Notes: generated by a model not told the origin, from the letters alone. 51,932 nucleotides of DNA from SYFY01 sp031385325 (GCA_031385325.1 JANNBJ010000184.1:1-51932); one strand, 5' to 3'. Positions 1 through 9,371 are shown, counted from the first letter of the stretch. Made by a program: numbers and translations.

Positions 1-93
1 AGTGGGAGAGCGAGGACAGTTTTTCACGATTTCGAGGCGCATAGCGGCGCTATGCAACGAGAAATCGGGGAAAAATGGACCGCTCTTCCCACT
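1..93. repeat. Large imperfect palindrome at window start
   Basis: The outer arms AGTGGGAGAGCG (1-12) and CGCTCTTCCCACT (81-93) are complementary except for one bulged base. Inside are a second arm pair, TTTTTC (20-25) with GGGAAAAA (68-75), then CGATTTC with GAAATCG, and an apical stem GCATAGC (39-45) with GCTATGC (49-55). The whole stretch can therefore fold into one long hairpin. The TTTTTC...GGGGAAAA arms resemble hairpin 3 of the elements at 28572 and 47491. Its position exactly at the window edge suggests a repeat at which the assembly stopped, which is inference. Confidence 0.6.
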
Positions 94-495
94 GGCGCAG
101 TAGATCAGTCTCAAGTCCGACAGGCTGCTGGCTCGAACAATAGCCTCGCAATCCCATCCGTTGGACAAACGGAGCCAATGTCATCATTCAGTTGCGTGTT
201 TTCCAGCACCCCCGCTGTCCACCCAACTCGATCGCCAACAACCACCCGCTGCACCACTCCGAACGCTCAACGAAAATACTTGATATCCTGTTTCATACAG
301 ACACCCCAATTGCAAACCTCAACGCACCGTCCAATCTGAAGTGGGGTCGGTATAGATGGCATGCCTTGTTCGGATCGACCCAACAGTACAACTCCCCTGG
401 AGAGAGCGGGACTCTCATCCACATGAGCCGCGGAAATTTCTGTAGGCGAAAGAAAACCAATCCTTTGCCAGCGTGAGGCGCATTACGCGCCTGGA
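94..495. other. Intergenic stretch without a recognisable gene
   Basis: Short open frames exist here on the plus strand, but their translations are rich in Pro, Thr, His and Arg, show no domain, and lack convincing ribosome binding sites. I see no tRNA and no obvious terminator. The region lies between the edge palindrome and the 3' end of the DUF1353 gene. Confidence 0.5.
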
Positions 496-1278
496 CTAAC
501 GCTCAACTTTTCGCCAAGAAGACTTTCCAAACAATCGGACGGCGATATAGGCAGCGTTGCGAATACCAAAAGATATTTTTTCACGGGTCATCAATTCGAG
601 GAAAATGTCGTCGGCTTCATCTTTCGTGAATACCTTTTCACTTGGCACCACTTCTCCGTCGGGAGGTGTAATCGCTCCGGACAGGCGATAGATCAAGTCA
701 TGAAAAATCGGCCCCGCAAGAGTCAATTCGAATGGTGCCAGAAGGAACCAGAGAAAACGCGGAATGCTGGCGAGATCAGTTCTGAAGCCGCGTTTCGCGG
801 TGATGACCGGGCCATCATTGGTCGTGTAAACACAATCCTCCGCAAGTACCCAACTACCACCAACGTAACTAATCGCGGGAGTCGGCAAATTCACCCGTGC
901 TACCGTCGGCTGTTGTGGCCCGGATCTTTGAGGATGCTGAGCGCTTTTCTTGCGAAGCAGAGCGTCAACGTCTTCGGGCTTGACCTTGCGATCGATTTCG
1001 GCGATATCGTAGTAAAAATGATTCGACACCATCGCAGACAAGTTTTCATTGTCGGAAAGCGATCGAGCTTCACGCTTTGATCCAGACTCAACCCCTGGTT
1101 CAGCGTGCGCTTCGCCGCTACGATCAATCGTCAACACCACGTTGCGATCACCCTCGGACAATTCCAGGGTAATGGCCTGGCCACTCGCAACCAATCGGAT
1201 GATTCGCTCGAACTGTTGAACGAGCTGGTGGATATACCCGGTCGCCTGACTGACCTGCACCACTACGACATCTTTCAT
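496..1278 (-). CDS. DUF1353-domain protein
   Basis: The C-terminal half (about residues 140-260) carries the DUF1353 pattern. FRTDLASIPR is followed by a hydrophobic segment, then FHDLIYR, a KDEADDIFLELM helix, and a final AYIAVRLFG motif. DUF1353 is found in phage-related and bacterial hypothetical proteins and its biochemical role is unknown. The N-terminal 130 residues look like a separate, charged region with no family I recognise. I start at the ATG at 1278 (MKDVVVVQ); an in-frame ATG eight codons upstream is possible. The gene stands alone on the minus strand with about 220 bp before the next gene, and no prophage neighbours are visible. Confidence is good for the family and absent for function. 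Confidence 0.7.
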   Translation of the reverse strand: MKDVVVVQVSQATGYIHQLVQQFERIIRLVASGQAITLELSEGDRNVVLTIDRSGEAHAEPGVESGSKREARSLSDNENLSAMVSNHFYYDIAEIDRKVKPEDVDALLRKKSAQHPQRSGPQQPTVARVNLPTPAISYVGGSWVLAEDCVYTTNDGPVITAKRGFRTDLASIPRFLWFLLAPFELTLAGPIFHDLIYRLSGAITPPDGEVVPSEKVFTKDEADDIFLELMTREKISFGIRNAAYIAVRLFGKSSWRKVER

Positions 1279-1497
1279 TAAACTGGCCCTTCGATATCGC
1301 AATCCAGCCTACGCCCCGAATCCAAACTTGCAAGTTGAGACTACAGAATCACTCCGGCATCGACGTTCCTCGTCGTCGGCCCAATGCGTCAAACAAATGG
1401 ATAAGGACGCGTTCCTCTGACTCGAGCGGCATTCAACCAATGCCGCGACTCAGATCGTCTAACAACCTCCTTCCTATCATCAGATTCCCCCACCCTA

Positions 1498-2022
1498 TTA
1501 CTGACCACACCCCGTCGCATCCGACGCCACAATCATCGCGACCACTGTTTCGTTGCAATTCCCGGCGGATGAAAACAACGCCGTTCGGCCGAACATCGGA
1601 ACGCCCAGGTATCCACGCATGGATAAGTGTCCGTCTTCGTCTACTTCCATTCGCGATTTGTAGGTATTACCGGATTCGGGGTCGTAGATCTCTCCTTCCC
1701 AGCGCTCTCCGGTCCAGGCATATCCCACCAGCAGATCGAGACCGAGCAGCGGGCGGTTTTGCAACGCCGCATCCGGATTCTTGAAGTCGCGCCGCGGACT
1801 GCCTGCAGGACCAGGTTCTTCATCAGGCTTGTAGTTCGGATCCTTCACGGCATGGATACGCATGCTGAGCGACTCGCCTTCCTGCGCAACCTGCAGTACC
1901 GAGCGATCATCCTGCCAGAGCCCAAGCACTGCATCCTTTTCACTTCCCCAGACCGTGAATGCGGATCCCATCAAAAGCACCACCAACAACCCCTCCAACA
2001 ACATCTCTAACGACAGCCTCAT
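1498..2022 (-). CDS. Exported DUF2147-like protein
   Basis: The product is 174 residues with an N-terminal hydrophobic segment (about residues 4-24, ending near VWGSEKD), consistent with a Sec signal peptide and a periplasmic location. The mature part begins VLGLWQDDRSVLQV and contains ALQNRPLLGLDLLVG, GGEIYDP-like WEGEIYDPESGNTYKS and LSMRGYLGVPMFGRT. Together these match the DUF2147 pattern (G-W, P-G-I-L-D, G-I-Y-D-P-x-G-x-Y, L-x-V-R-G-Y-G). The start is ATG 2022, preceded by a strong AAGGAGG. It ends with a Cys-containing tail (SSAGNCNETV...ATGCGQ). It follows the acyltransferase gene by 16 bp and probably shares its transcript. Function is unknown. Confidence 0.65.
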   Translation of the reverse strand: MRLSLEMLLEGLLVVLLMGSAFTVWGSEKDAVLGLWQDDRSVLQVAQEGESLSMRIHAVKDPNYKPDEEPGPAGSPRRDFKNPDAALQNRPLLGLDLLVGYAWTGERWEGEIYDPESGNTYKSRMEVDEDGHLSMRGYLGVPMFGRTALFSSAGNCNETVVAMIVASDATGCGQ

Positions 2023-2038
2023 GTAGCCCTCCTTGTTA

Positions 2039-3283
2039 TCACTGATTGGTCCGCCCCGGTGCGGCAACTCTTGTTTCTCGACGTGGCTCGAACTGCCGGC
2101 CCAGCATGCGGCTGAGGAACGCAGAGTGACGTACCACCACATGGTGAAACAAGAGCGTCGTCACAAGCGTTGCACCGGTCAGAGCGCAGTACTTGATCAG
2201 CACCGGCCAGTCCAGCGGCAGCAGCACGGTTTCCCACGCCACCATCACCGGCAGATGCAGACAGAATAGCGGATACACCGCGTCATTCAGATAGTTGAGT
2301 ATTGGCCCGCCTCGCGTCAGGAATCGCAAAGCCAGACCAGTGCATGCCAACACCCAGCACCAGACATTGGTCATTCCCAGCACACAGTAGATGAGATAAC
2401 CAAGCCACAACGGGAGTGATGACTGCATTGGCGCAAGATCACCCGTCGATGGATCGTAGAAAAGCTGGAACATGAGTACTGAACATGAACAGGCTAGAAC
2501 TACCGAAATCCAGACCAGTGCCTTGATCCGATCGAACAGTGGTGCGTGCGAAGCCAGGCCGTACCCTGCCAGCAGCACCAGAAACCAGTGACTGAAGCTG
2601 GCCCAGTCGTGTAGCAGATCACGAAAGCCGGGGAACCACACCCGCAATAACAACTCGACGACAACAAGCGGCAGGATCATCCAGTAGATCGCGGCCCCTG
2701 GCACCATCTTCGCAAGCCAGTACGAAAAAAGTCGCTCACCATTCGGCGTTCGCAGCCAGTTCACGATTGGTACCAGCAAACCACACATCAGAAATAGATA
2801 AGCGACAAACCAGAAGTGATGCCAACTGAGATACCCGTGTGGATATACCCCGTGAGTGAACAGTTCGAAGTACAGATCCAGGAGCGATCCTTGAAACTGG
2901 CCGGCGTACCGCTTTTCCATCCACACCATCGGCGGTACCAGAACGAGCACCCCAAAAATCAGCGGCACGACAAGCCGATGCATCCGGTTCAGAAGGAACT
3001 CCCTCGTACTTCGTCGCCGCAGTGCAAAGCAGATCCCCATGCCTGACACCAGGAACAGCAGAGACAGCCGGAACTGATGCAGGAACGCAACGAACGCCAT
3101 CATCGTCGGGCTCGGCACGGCATTCACAGTCATGGGAATGGCATGAGGCATGAACGCAACCGCGGCATGGAAGAAGATCAGCACGCCAAAGGCGATGACG
3201 CGGATCCAGTCGAGATCCGGTCGACGCTCGAGAACGGGCAGCCGAGGCGAATTGATCACCTCGACCTGAAGGCTTGCGGTCAT
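2039..3283 (-). CDS. Acyltransferase-3 family integral membrane protein
   Basis: This is a 414-residue polytopic protein with about ten hydrophobic segments. The first segment holds DLDWIRVIAFGVLIFFHAAVAF, in which an Arg (about residue 28) and a His (about 39) are the residues conserved in acyltransferase-3 (OafA/MdoC/NodX-type) enzymes. Known members move acetyl or succinyl groups onto surface carbohydrates or glucans at the inner membrane. WHHFWFVAYLFLMCG in the middle and YPLFCLHLPV near the C-terminus also fit OpgC-like members. The substrate cannot be told from sequence. It lies 16 bp upstream of the DUF2147 gene and downstream of an AraC regulator on the same strand, so local control is plausible but not shown. 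Confidence 0.75.
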   Translation of the reverse strand: MTASLQVEVINSPRLPVLERRPDLDWIRVIAFGVLIFFHAAVAFMPHAIPMTVNAVPSPTMMAFVAFLHQFRLSLLFLVSGMGICFALRRRSTREFLLNRMHRLVVPLIFGVLVLVPPMVWMEKRYAGQFQGSLLDLYFELFTHGVYPHGYLSWHHFWFVAYLFLMCGLLVPIVNWLRTPNGERLFSYWLAKMVPGAAIYWMILPLVVVELLLRVWFPGFRDLLHDWASFSHWFLVLLAGYGLASHAPLFDRIKALVWISVVLACSCSVLMFQLFYDPSTGDLAPMQSSLPLWLGYLIYCVLGMTNVWCWVLACTGLALRFLTRGGPILNYLNDAVYPLFCLHLPVMVAWETVLLPLDWPVLIKYCALTGATLVTTLLFHHVVVRHSAFLSRMLGRQFEPRRETRVAAPGRTNQ

Positions 3284-3390
3284 GACACACTCTGATAAAC
3301 CAGAAGTGGCTATTGGATGTGTCTGGGGCAGGCCTGCTCTACCGAATTTCCCGGTGAATCAGCCGGGTTTTCAAAATTCGGCCGATGTTT

Positions 3391-4416
3391 TCAGTTTCCG
3401 GCAGGCGGGTTGGCGCGAAATTCACTGGGCGAACAACCATTCGCCTCGCGAAACGCTGAATTGAATGAGGAGATGGAACGAAATCCGACATCGAGCGCGA
3501 TGCTCAATATCGGCATATCGGGGTGCGACAACAGGCGCGCGCACGCCTCGCGGATGCGGTGATCATTGATGTATCGGTTGAAATTGCGATAACCAAGTGT
3601 CTGATTGATCGCCCGGCGCAGGCGATACTCCTGAACGTTCAGTCGTGCCGCAACACCGGCAATGCGCAGGTCGTGTTCTGCATAAAGTCGTTCATGCTGC
3701 ATGAGTTGTTGCAGCGACACAAGCATCGGATCAGCGCTCGCGGACGGCAGTTGTAGTTCACGCACGGCCGGAGGCGAAGCAGAAAAATCAAACGTGGGGT
3801 TGTACCGCCAGAACGCAAGGTTCAGACCACTCGCCAACAGCGCAATCGCCAACATGCCCGGCGCTTCGATGTTTCCAGGCACTTGCCATGAAAACGTCGT
3901 TTCGACGATGAGCACCACAAGCGACGCAACGCCGATAGCCAACAGGAGCATCAAACGCGCTTGCAACCTCAGCTCGACGAGATCGTTTTTTCTACCCTGC
4001 CACAACAGCATCAGTGCAAGCAGCACCAGGGCAAATCGAATTCCCTGGGCGCCGTAGAGGGTGAACGCTTGGGCGGCCATGGTTTGCGGCAAATACTGAT
4101 ACCACAAAACCAGGACGGCGTAGCCGAGACCCAGCGCCGACCACAGGCCGATTCGACGCCCATCCTCGAACAGTTCTTCAACGACCAGCAGCAAAAGCAG
4201 TGGGCAGAACGCTGCAAGCACACCCACAAGCGTCGCGCTGCCGGCATATCCGGCAGCCAGCAACAATGGAGCAAGCAGATACGCCTGCACGGTTACCCCA
4301 AGGCCACCCAAGACGCTGCGCATGCGCCAGGAATTCGCGGACAACAAAACCGCGATTGAAAACAGCAGGACTTGCGACAGGGCCATCCAACGAAAAGCGG
4401 CGATCATGTCTTCCAA
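3391..4416 (-). CDS. AraC-family regulator with multi-TM N-terminal domain
   Basis: Residues 1 to about 200 contain roughly seven hydrophobic segments. The C-terminal ~100 residues form an AraC/XylS DNA-binding domain. The first helix-turn-helix is around LRIAGVAARLNVQEYRLRRAI, and the second around ILSIALDVGFRSISSFNSAF, followed by the canonical CSPSEFR end. This architecture is a membrane-tethered transcription factor sensing an unknown signal. The same-strand downstream acyltransferase is a possible target (inference). The neighbour on the upstream side, the Rieske gene, is separated by about 60 bp and is also on the minus strand, so it could be cotranscribed. Confidence 0.8.
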   Translation of the reverse strand: MEDMIAAFRWMALSQVLLFSIAVLLSANSWRMRSVLGGLGVTVQAYLLAPLLLAAGYAGSATLVGVLAAFCPLLLLLVVEELFEDGRRIGLWSALGLGYAVLVLWYQYLPQTMAAQAFTLYGAQGIRFALVLLALMLLWQGRKNDLVELRLQARLMLLLAIGVASLVVLIVETTFSWQVPGNIEAPGMLAIALLASGLNLAFWRYNPTFDFSASPPAVRELQLPSASADPMLVSLQQLMQHERLYAEHDLRIAGVAARLNVQEYRLRRAINQTLGYRNFNRYINDHRIREACARLLSHPDMPILSIALDVGFRSISSFNSAFREANGCSPSEFRANPPAGN

Positions 4417-4477
4417 AAGGGATCACCCGCCGTCACAGAGCGCTACAGCGTGCGGTTGTCGCCCCTCCTGACAACCG

Positions 4478-5857
4478 TCAACTACTGAGGTAGTCATTGA
4501 CACGTTTATGCACGTGTCGCACCCGCACTTCCTGATAGTTACCGAGCGTCTGCCCACCCTTCGCACACGTCTTGAAGCCGCGTGTTTGCGCGGCCATGTT
4601 GTCGGTGTCCTGATCGTAGATCGCACCCAGAAAGCCAAGACCGGTCGCCTTGGTATAGCTTTCATCGATGTCCAGATACATCGGTTCCGGCGGTGGTGGC
4701 GCTTCTTTCTCAGGGTGTTTTGGCCGCAGGAAAAACAGGTCGAAGTACGAGAAGTCCGGATTGTCCTTGTCGGGCCGGAAGCGATACACCATGGGCAGTG
4801 TTAACCCAGGAAAGATGAACAGGTTCGGGAACAGGAAATACTCGATGGAATCCAGGGTCTGCGCCGTCGAATAGTTCGAGAAGTCCTGGTCGTATTGTTC
4901 ACCCAGTTGTTTGTGAATGATGCGAGCATAAACATCACGCGCCGTCATGTTTGGCGGCACGATGGGAACGCCACCATCGGCAGGACCACGTCGTCCCCAG
5001 AGTTGCTCCATCAACTCCTGTTCCGTCGGCTGGATGGGCATGCGCGGGTTCGGCGCGCCAACCGTGTGAATGAAACGGTTCACGTTCTCCGGAAAGATGT
5101 CATAGGTCGTAATCGGCTCCGAATATTCCCGGCCACCCGAATGTGTCTCCTTGACGTGGTAGGCCTCCATGAAGGCTTCTTCACCAGCTTTCCAGTTGAT
5201 CGGCAATCGCTTGCAGACGTGGGTTTCGATGTAGCGATTGCCGATATGAAAGTCCTTGAAGTGCTGCGGCAGTACACCGAGAAATTTTTCCAGTGGCTCG
5301 CAGTTCAGATCAAAGTTGATGAACACGAAACCGGCCCATGTCCCCACCTTCACCGCACGCAGGCTGTGACTTTCATCGGTGACGTGCGGGAAGTCCCAGC
5401 GTTCCGGCAGATCGATCAGCTTGCCATCAAGCGAATAGGTCCAGGCATGGAATGGGCAACGAAAGGACGCACACGAACCAGACGATTCCGAGGGTTTCAG
5501 TGCGGTCGCCCTGTGCATGCAGGCATTACGAAACGCCTTGATTGCGCCGGCTTCGTTGCGCACCACAATGGCGGAGAGTTCACCGATATCGTAGACGTGA
5601 TAGTCACCCGACTCCGGAATGTGCTCTTCGCGACAAGCCATCTGCCACACGCGTGGCCAGAGTTTCGAGAACTCTGCGGCTGCATGTTCTTTGGACGTGT
5701 AATGCGCATACGGAATGTCCTGATCACCCATGAACTCGTAGGAGTATTCGAGAAACGGGGCCGGCGGCTGCGAGTGATCTCGAAGCAGGGTTTCCTGATA
5801 GGTTGGTCCCGGTGCACGGGCTTCGCCCGGCGCCAGATTCGGCGGGGTGGGTGCCAT
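4478..5857 (-). CDS. Rieske aromatic ring-hydroxylating oxygenase alpha subunit
   Basis: This is a 459-residue oxygenase component. The Rieske [2Fe-2S] motif is C113-M-H115 and C134-P-F-H137. The mononuclear iron site appears as NWK followed by EAYHVKETH, with H234 and H239. Family members insert dioxygen into aromatic rings or demethylate/hydroxylate steroids and amines, and need a separate reductase. No beta subunit, ferredoxin or reductase gene lies next to it. The start ATG at 5857 is preceded by GGAGTT. It is divergent from the YbjN gene at 6033. The substrate is unknown, but the catabolic genes at 33-48 kb make an aromatic or terpenoid/steroid substrate reasonable (inference). Confidence 0.85.
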   Translation of the reverse strand: MAPTPPNLAPGEARAPGPTYQETLLRDHSQPPAPFLEYSYEFMGDQDIPYAHYTSKEHAAAEFSKLWPRVWQMACREEHIPESGDYHVYDIGELSAIVVRNEAGAIKAFRNACMHRATALKPSESSGSCASFRCPFHAWTYSLDGKLIDLPERWDFPHVTDESHSLRAVKVGTWAGFVFINFDLNCEPLEKFLGVLPQHFKDFHIGNRYIETHVCKRLPINWKAGEEAFMEAYHVKETHSGGREYSEPITTYDIFPENVNRFIHTVGAPNPRMPIQPTEQELMEQLWGRRGPADGGVPIVPPNMTARDVYARIIHKQLGEQYDQDFSNYSTAQTLDSIEYFLFPNLFIFPGLTLPMVYRFRPDKDNPDFSYFDLFFLRPKHPEKEAPPPPEPMYLDIDESYTKATGLGFLGAIYDQDTDNMAAQTRGFKTCAKGGQTLGNYQEVRVRHVHKRVNDYLSS

Positions 5858-5957
5858 GGTTGAACTCCAGACAGTCGTGATGATTACCCCATTCTGCCCC
5901 CGCTCAACCCGGTTCCGCTACCACCCCGCAATGCCTCACCCGGTATCCGGCATGTTC

Positions 5958-5986
5958 TTCTTTAGTCGGACGCCGCTCCTTATACT
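5958..5986 (+). promoter_or_regulatory. Possible sigma70-type promoter for the YbjN-permease operon
   Basis: TATACT at 5981-5986 resembles a -10 box, with a weak TTCTTT 17 bp upstream. It sits in the 175-bp divergent intergenic region, about 45 bp before the ATG at 6033. The -35 match is poor, so this is only a candidate. Confidence 0.3.
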
Positions 5987-6032
5987 CCCTACTACCCAGT
6001 CGCCGCCAAACTCAATCTATCGAGGCACACTC

Positions 6033-6509
6033 ATGATGATCAGATCAATCTGCCTGACCGCCCTCCTGGTCTCAACTGCGGCTTTCACCGTTACAGCGCA
6101 GGCGGAACAGGTGGAGGCCCGTAACCCTCAATCGGTCATTGCGGCATTGCAGGAAGGTGGCTACAAGGCGGTACTGGCCAAGGACGCCAATGAAGACCCA
6201 CGTATCGAGAGCGCCTCCGCTGGCGCCAAGTTCATCATCAATTTCTACGGTTGTGCGGACCACAAAAACTGCAACTCACTCACGTTCTTTGCGGGCTGGA
6301 CGGGTCTCAACGTGTCAATGAACCAAATGAACGAGTGGAACAAGATCCGGCGATTCAGCCGCGCCTACATCGACAACGATGGTGATCCGATCCTCGAATT
6401 CGATATCGATCTCGACGACGGTGGCATGAGCCAGGAACTCTTCATCAACAACGTGGAGTACTGGGACACTTCGCTGGCGAGTTTTAAACAACACATCAGC
6501 GCGCAGTAG
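6033..6509 (+). CDS. Exported YbjN-domain protein
   Basis: The product is 158 residues. Residues 1 to about 25 form a signal peptide (MMIRSICL...TVTAQAEQ). The rest matches the YbjN/DUF1790 pattern: NPQSVIAALQEGGYKAVLAKD, a predicted beta strand FIINFYGC, and a later FSRAYIDNDGDPILEFDIDLDDGG. YbjN proteins adopt a tetratricopeptide-chaperone-like fold and have been linked to motility and stress, but their role is unclear. The secreted form here is periplasmic. Two Cys (FYGCADHKNC) may form a disulfide. The stop codon touches the GTG start of the permease gene, so it leads the 6033-10550 operon. How it relates to amino-alcohol catabolism is unknown. Confidence 0.75.
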   Translation: MMIRSICLTALLVSTAAFTVTAQAEQVEARNPQSVIAALQEGGYKAVLAKDANEDPRIESASAGAKFIINFYGCADHKNCNSLTFFAGWTGLNVSMNQMNEWNKIRRFSRAYIDNDGDPILEFDIDLDDGGMSQELFINNVEYWDTSLASFKQHISAQ

Positions 6510-8000
6510 GTGACCACAAACAACGGCACCCAATACGTCAGTCAGGACAAGTCCTACTTCGCCCGCCGTTCGCTGCGCCGACACGCGGGTGTCTGGTCAC
6601 TGTGGGCACTGGGTGTCGGGGCGGTAATCTCCGGACATTTCTCCGGCTGGAATCTCGGGCTCGGGGTCGCTGGCTGGGGCGGCATGATGGTCGCGACACT
6701 GATCATCGCTGTCATGTATCTGGGCCTGACCCTGTCAATCGCGGAGATGTCTCCCGCCTTGCCACACACCGGCGGTGCCTACTCATTCGCCCGGACTGCG
6801 ATGGGACCCTGGGGCGGATTTCTGACGGGCCTCGCTGAAAACGTCGAATATGTGCTGGTGCCGGGGACGATCGTCTACTTCATCGGGTCCTATCTCACGG
6901 GCATTTTCGACACGCCAGTCGCGTGGCAACCGATGTGGTGGATCGCCAGTTACCTGATATTTGTAGGTTTGAATATTGTCGGTGTCGAAATGTCATTTCG
7001 TATTACCGTAGTCGTGACACTGCTGGCGTTGGCCTGCCTGTTGGTGTTCTGGATCAGTGCCTTGACGCATATGGACTTTGATCACATGGCCATGAACGTC
7101 GGGCCCGGTGGTGTACTCATCCCGGAGGGCAACGGCCCCTTCCTGCCAAATGGATGGTCCGGCATTCTCATCGCGCTGCCGTATGCGGTGTGGCTGTTCC
7201 TCGCCATCGAACAGCTGCCGCTGGCGGCCGAAGAAAGTCATGCGCCGGAGCGCGACATACCCCGCGGTATCATGACGGCGATGGCTACCTTGTTTGTTTC
7301 CGCAATGCTCATCGTCTCGCTCAACCCGGCAGTCCAGGGTATCGGCTCTCATGCGCTGGCCACATCGGGAGAGCCACTGCTCATGGCGCTGCGCGAAATC
7401 TATGGTGAAAACACAGCAAAACTGCTGGCGTGTTTTGCATTGATCGGCTTGATCGCATCCTTCCACAGCATCATCTACGCCAAGGGCCGCCAGATTTATT
7501 CACTGTCCAGAGCCGGCTACTTTCCAACGTTTCTGTCGATCACCCATGGTCGTGCGCAGACCCCGCACATTGCGATGATCGCAGGCTCCCTGCTCGCACT
7601 GAACGTGATGTCAGGGCTCTGGATCGGTCTGGGTAGCGAAGCAGGAGGCATCGCCATCGGCGGAACCCTGCTCAACATGACCGTGTTCGCTGCCATGTTT
7701 TCATACATCATGCAGGCGGTGTCGTTCATTCTCCTGCGCCAGCGCCTGCCGGACCTGCATCGGCCGTTTGTCAGCCCCCTCGGTAGTTTTGGAGCGATGC
7801 TGACAATTGTCATCGGTCTGGTGACACTCTATTTTCAGCTGGCGGATCCTGTATATCGGCAGGGCGTACTGGGCGTCGCTGTGTGGTTTCTGATTGGCAC
7901 GATCTACTTTTTCTGCGTTGGGCGACATCGCCTGGTGCTTTCACCTGAAGAGGAATTTGCGATGTCTCATCGTTTGGTCACCACGAGCGAGCCTTCGTGA
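6510..8000 (+). CDS. APC-family amine permease, ethanolamine-permease-like
   Basis: This is a 496-residue inner-membrane protein with about twelve hydrophobic segments. The N-terminal stretch (LWALGVGAVISGHFSGWN, then GGAYSFARTAMGPWGGF and LAENVEYVLVPGTIV) is characteristic of the ethanolamine permease branch of the amino acid/polyamine/organocation superfamily. It starts with GTG at 6510, immediately after the TAG of the YbjN gene, and ends four bases into the next gene. Translational coupling with the glutamine-synthetase-like enzyme and the iron alcohol dehydrogenase supports uptake of ethanolamine or a related amino alcohol. The branch assignment comes from recall of the family, not from a search. 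Confidence 0.8.
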   Translation: MTTNNGTQYVSQDKSYFARRSLRRHAGVWSLWALGVGAVISGHFSGWNLGLGVAGWGGMMVATLIIAVMYLGLTLSIAEMSPALPHTGGAYSFARTAMGPWGGFLTGLAENVEYVLVPGTIVYFIGSYLTGIFDTPVAWQPMWWIASYLIFVGLNIVGVEMSFRITVVVTLLALACLLVFWISALTHMDFDHMAMNVGPGGVLIPEGNGPFLPNGWSGILIALPYAVWLFLAIEQLPLAAEESHAPERDIPRGIMTAMATLFVSAMLIVSLNPAVQGIGSHALATSGEPLLMALREIYGENTAKLLACFALIGLIASFHSIIYAKGRQIYSLSRAGYFPTFLSITHGRAQTPHIAMIAGSLLALNVMSGLWIGLGSEAGGIAIGGTLLNMTVFAAMFSYIMQAVSFILLRQRLPDLHRPFVSPLGSFGAMLTIVIGLVTLYFQLADPVYRQGVLGVAVWFLIGTIYFFCVGRHRLVLSPEEEFAMSHRLVTTSEPS

Positions 8001-9367
8001 CTGGCATGCTGGATCTGCGTTCCCTGCGGGCTGCAGTATCCGCCGGGGAAATTGACACCGTCGTAGTTGCGTTTGTCGACATGTTTGGCCGATTGATCGG
8101 CAAGCGTTTTCATGCCGAATTCTTTTGTGACAGCGCCTGGGAAGAGACCCACGCCTGCAACTATCTGCTGGCCAATGACATTAACATGGTACCCGTTCCG
8201 GGTTATCAGGCGGCCAGCTGGCAGCAGGGATATGGCGACTTTGTCATGAAGCCGAGCCTTGCGACTACCCGCCGCATTCCCTGGTTATCCAGAACGGCGC
8301 TGGTGCTGGCTGATGTCCAGGACCACCACGGTCAGGATCTGCCACACAGCCCGCGGGCGATGCTCAAAAAACAGTGCGACCGACTGGCCGCGCGCAACAT
8401 GCAGGCCATGCTCGCATCGGAACTCGAGTTCTACCTGTTTCAGGAAACCTACGAATCCGCCCTGGAAAAACGCTACGAAAACCTGCGCACCGCCAGTGAG
8501 TACATGCAGGACTATCACATTCTCGCCACCACCAAGGAAGAAGTGGTGATGCAGGCCATTCGCAACGGCATCCATGGCGCCGGCATTCCGGTTGAAAATT
8601 CCAAGGGCGAATGGGGACGCGGTCAGGAAGAACTCAACGTTCGTTATGCCGACGCCATGACCATGGCCGACCACCATGTGATCATGAAAAACGGCATCAA
8701 GGAGATCGCGCACCTGCAGGGCTGGGCCATCACCTTCATGGCCAAGTGGCACTACGACCTGGCTGGTTCCTCGTGCCATGTGCACGCGTCGCTGTGGGAC
8801 AAGGCCGCCAAGACTCCTCTCTTCCTGGATCCAAAAGCTGAACGCGGCATGAGCCCATTGATGCGACAGTTCATGGCCGGTCAATTGAAATACGCAGCCG
8901 ACTACACGTACTTTCTCGCGCCATTCATCAATTCCTACAAACGGTTTCAGCAGACCGGTACGTTTGCACCCACCCGAATCGTGTGGTCAGACGACAACCG
9001 AACTGCGGGCTTTCGACTGTGTGGCGCAGGCACGAAGGGCATTCGTTCGGAGTGCAGGGTTGGTGGCGCTGATCTCAACCCCTATCTGGCCTTCGCCGCG
9101 CTGCTCGCCGCCGGACAGGCGGGCATCGACGAACAGCTTGAGCTACCGGCCGAGTTCAGTGGCGACGCCTATCAGCAGTCTGCGTTGTCCAACATTCCGG
9201 CCACTCTGCGTGAGGCAACAGACGCATTGAACAAATCGTCTTTCCTGCGCAGCGCCTTCGGGGACGAGGTGGTCAACCACTACGTGCGCACGGCGTTATG
9301 GGAGCAGTCTGAATACGATAAGAGCATTACCGACTGGGAACTTAAACGCGGCTTCGAGCGATATTGA
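7997..9367 (+). CDS. Glutamine-synthetase-family gamma-glutamylamide ligase
   Basis: This 456-residue protein has the glutamine synthetase catalytic fold. It has SELEFYLF (about residues 135-142), the GSSCHVHASLW region (about 255-265), and NSYKRF followed by APTRIVW and DNRTAGFR (about 313-345). It lacks the adenylylation-site NLYDLPP loop expected of housekeeping GlnA, and it starts LRSLRAAVSAGEIDTVVVAFVDMFGRLIGKR. Such paralogues (PuuA, IpuC, Streptomyces GlnA3/GlnA4) attach glutamate to amines using ATP. GTG 7997 overlaps the permease stop (GTGA), with an alternative ATG three codons later. Position between an ethanolamine-type permease and an alcohol dehydrogenase suggests gamma-glutamylethanolamide synthesis, as for GlnA4. 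Confidence 0.8.
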   Translation: MTGMLDLRSLRAAVSAGEIDTVVVAFVDMFGRLIGKRFHAEFFCDSAWEETHACNYLLANDINMVPVPGYQAASWQQGYGDFVMKPSLATTRRIPWLSRTALVLADVQDHHGQDLPHSPRAMLKKQCDRLAARNMQAMLASELEFYLFQETYESALEKRYENLRTASEYMQDYHILATTKEEVVMQAIRNGIHGAGIPVENSKGEWGRGQEELNVRYADAMTMADHHVIMKNGIKEIAHLQGWAITFMAKWHYDLAGSSCHVHASLWDKAAKTPLFLDPKAERGMSPLMRQFMAGQLKYAADYTYFLAPFINSYKRFQQTGTFAPTRIVWSDDNRTAGFRLCGAGTKGIRSECRVGGADLNPYLAFAALLAAGQAGIDEQLELPAEFSGDAYQQSALSNIPATLREATDALNKSSFLRSAFGDEVVNHYVRTALWEQSEYDKSITDWELKRGFERY

Positions 9368-9371
9368 ACTC

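Noticed and set aside
52..476. Two overlapping plus-strand open frames
   Set aside because: Biased composition, no domain, no ribosome binding site; the region is dominated by a palindrome.
4895..5863. 322-residue plus-strand frame opposite the Rieske gene
   Set aside because: The minus strand has a full oxygenase with all metal motifs; the opposite frame has no recognisable domain.
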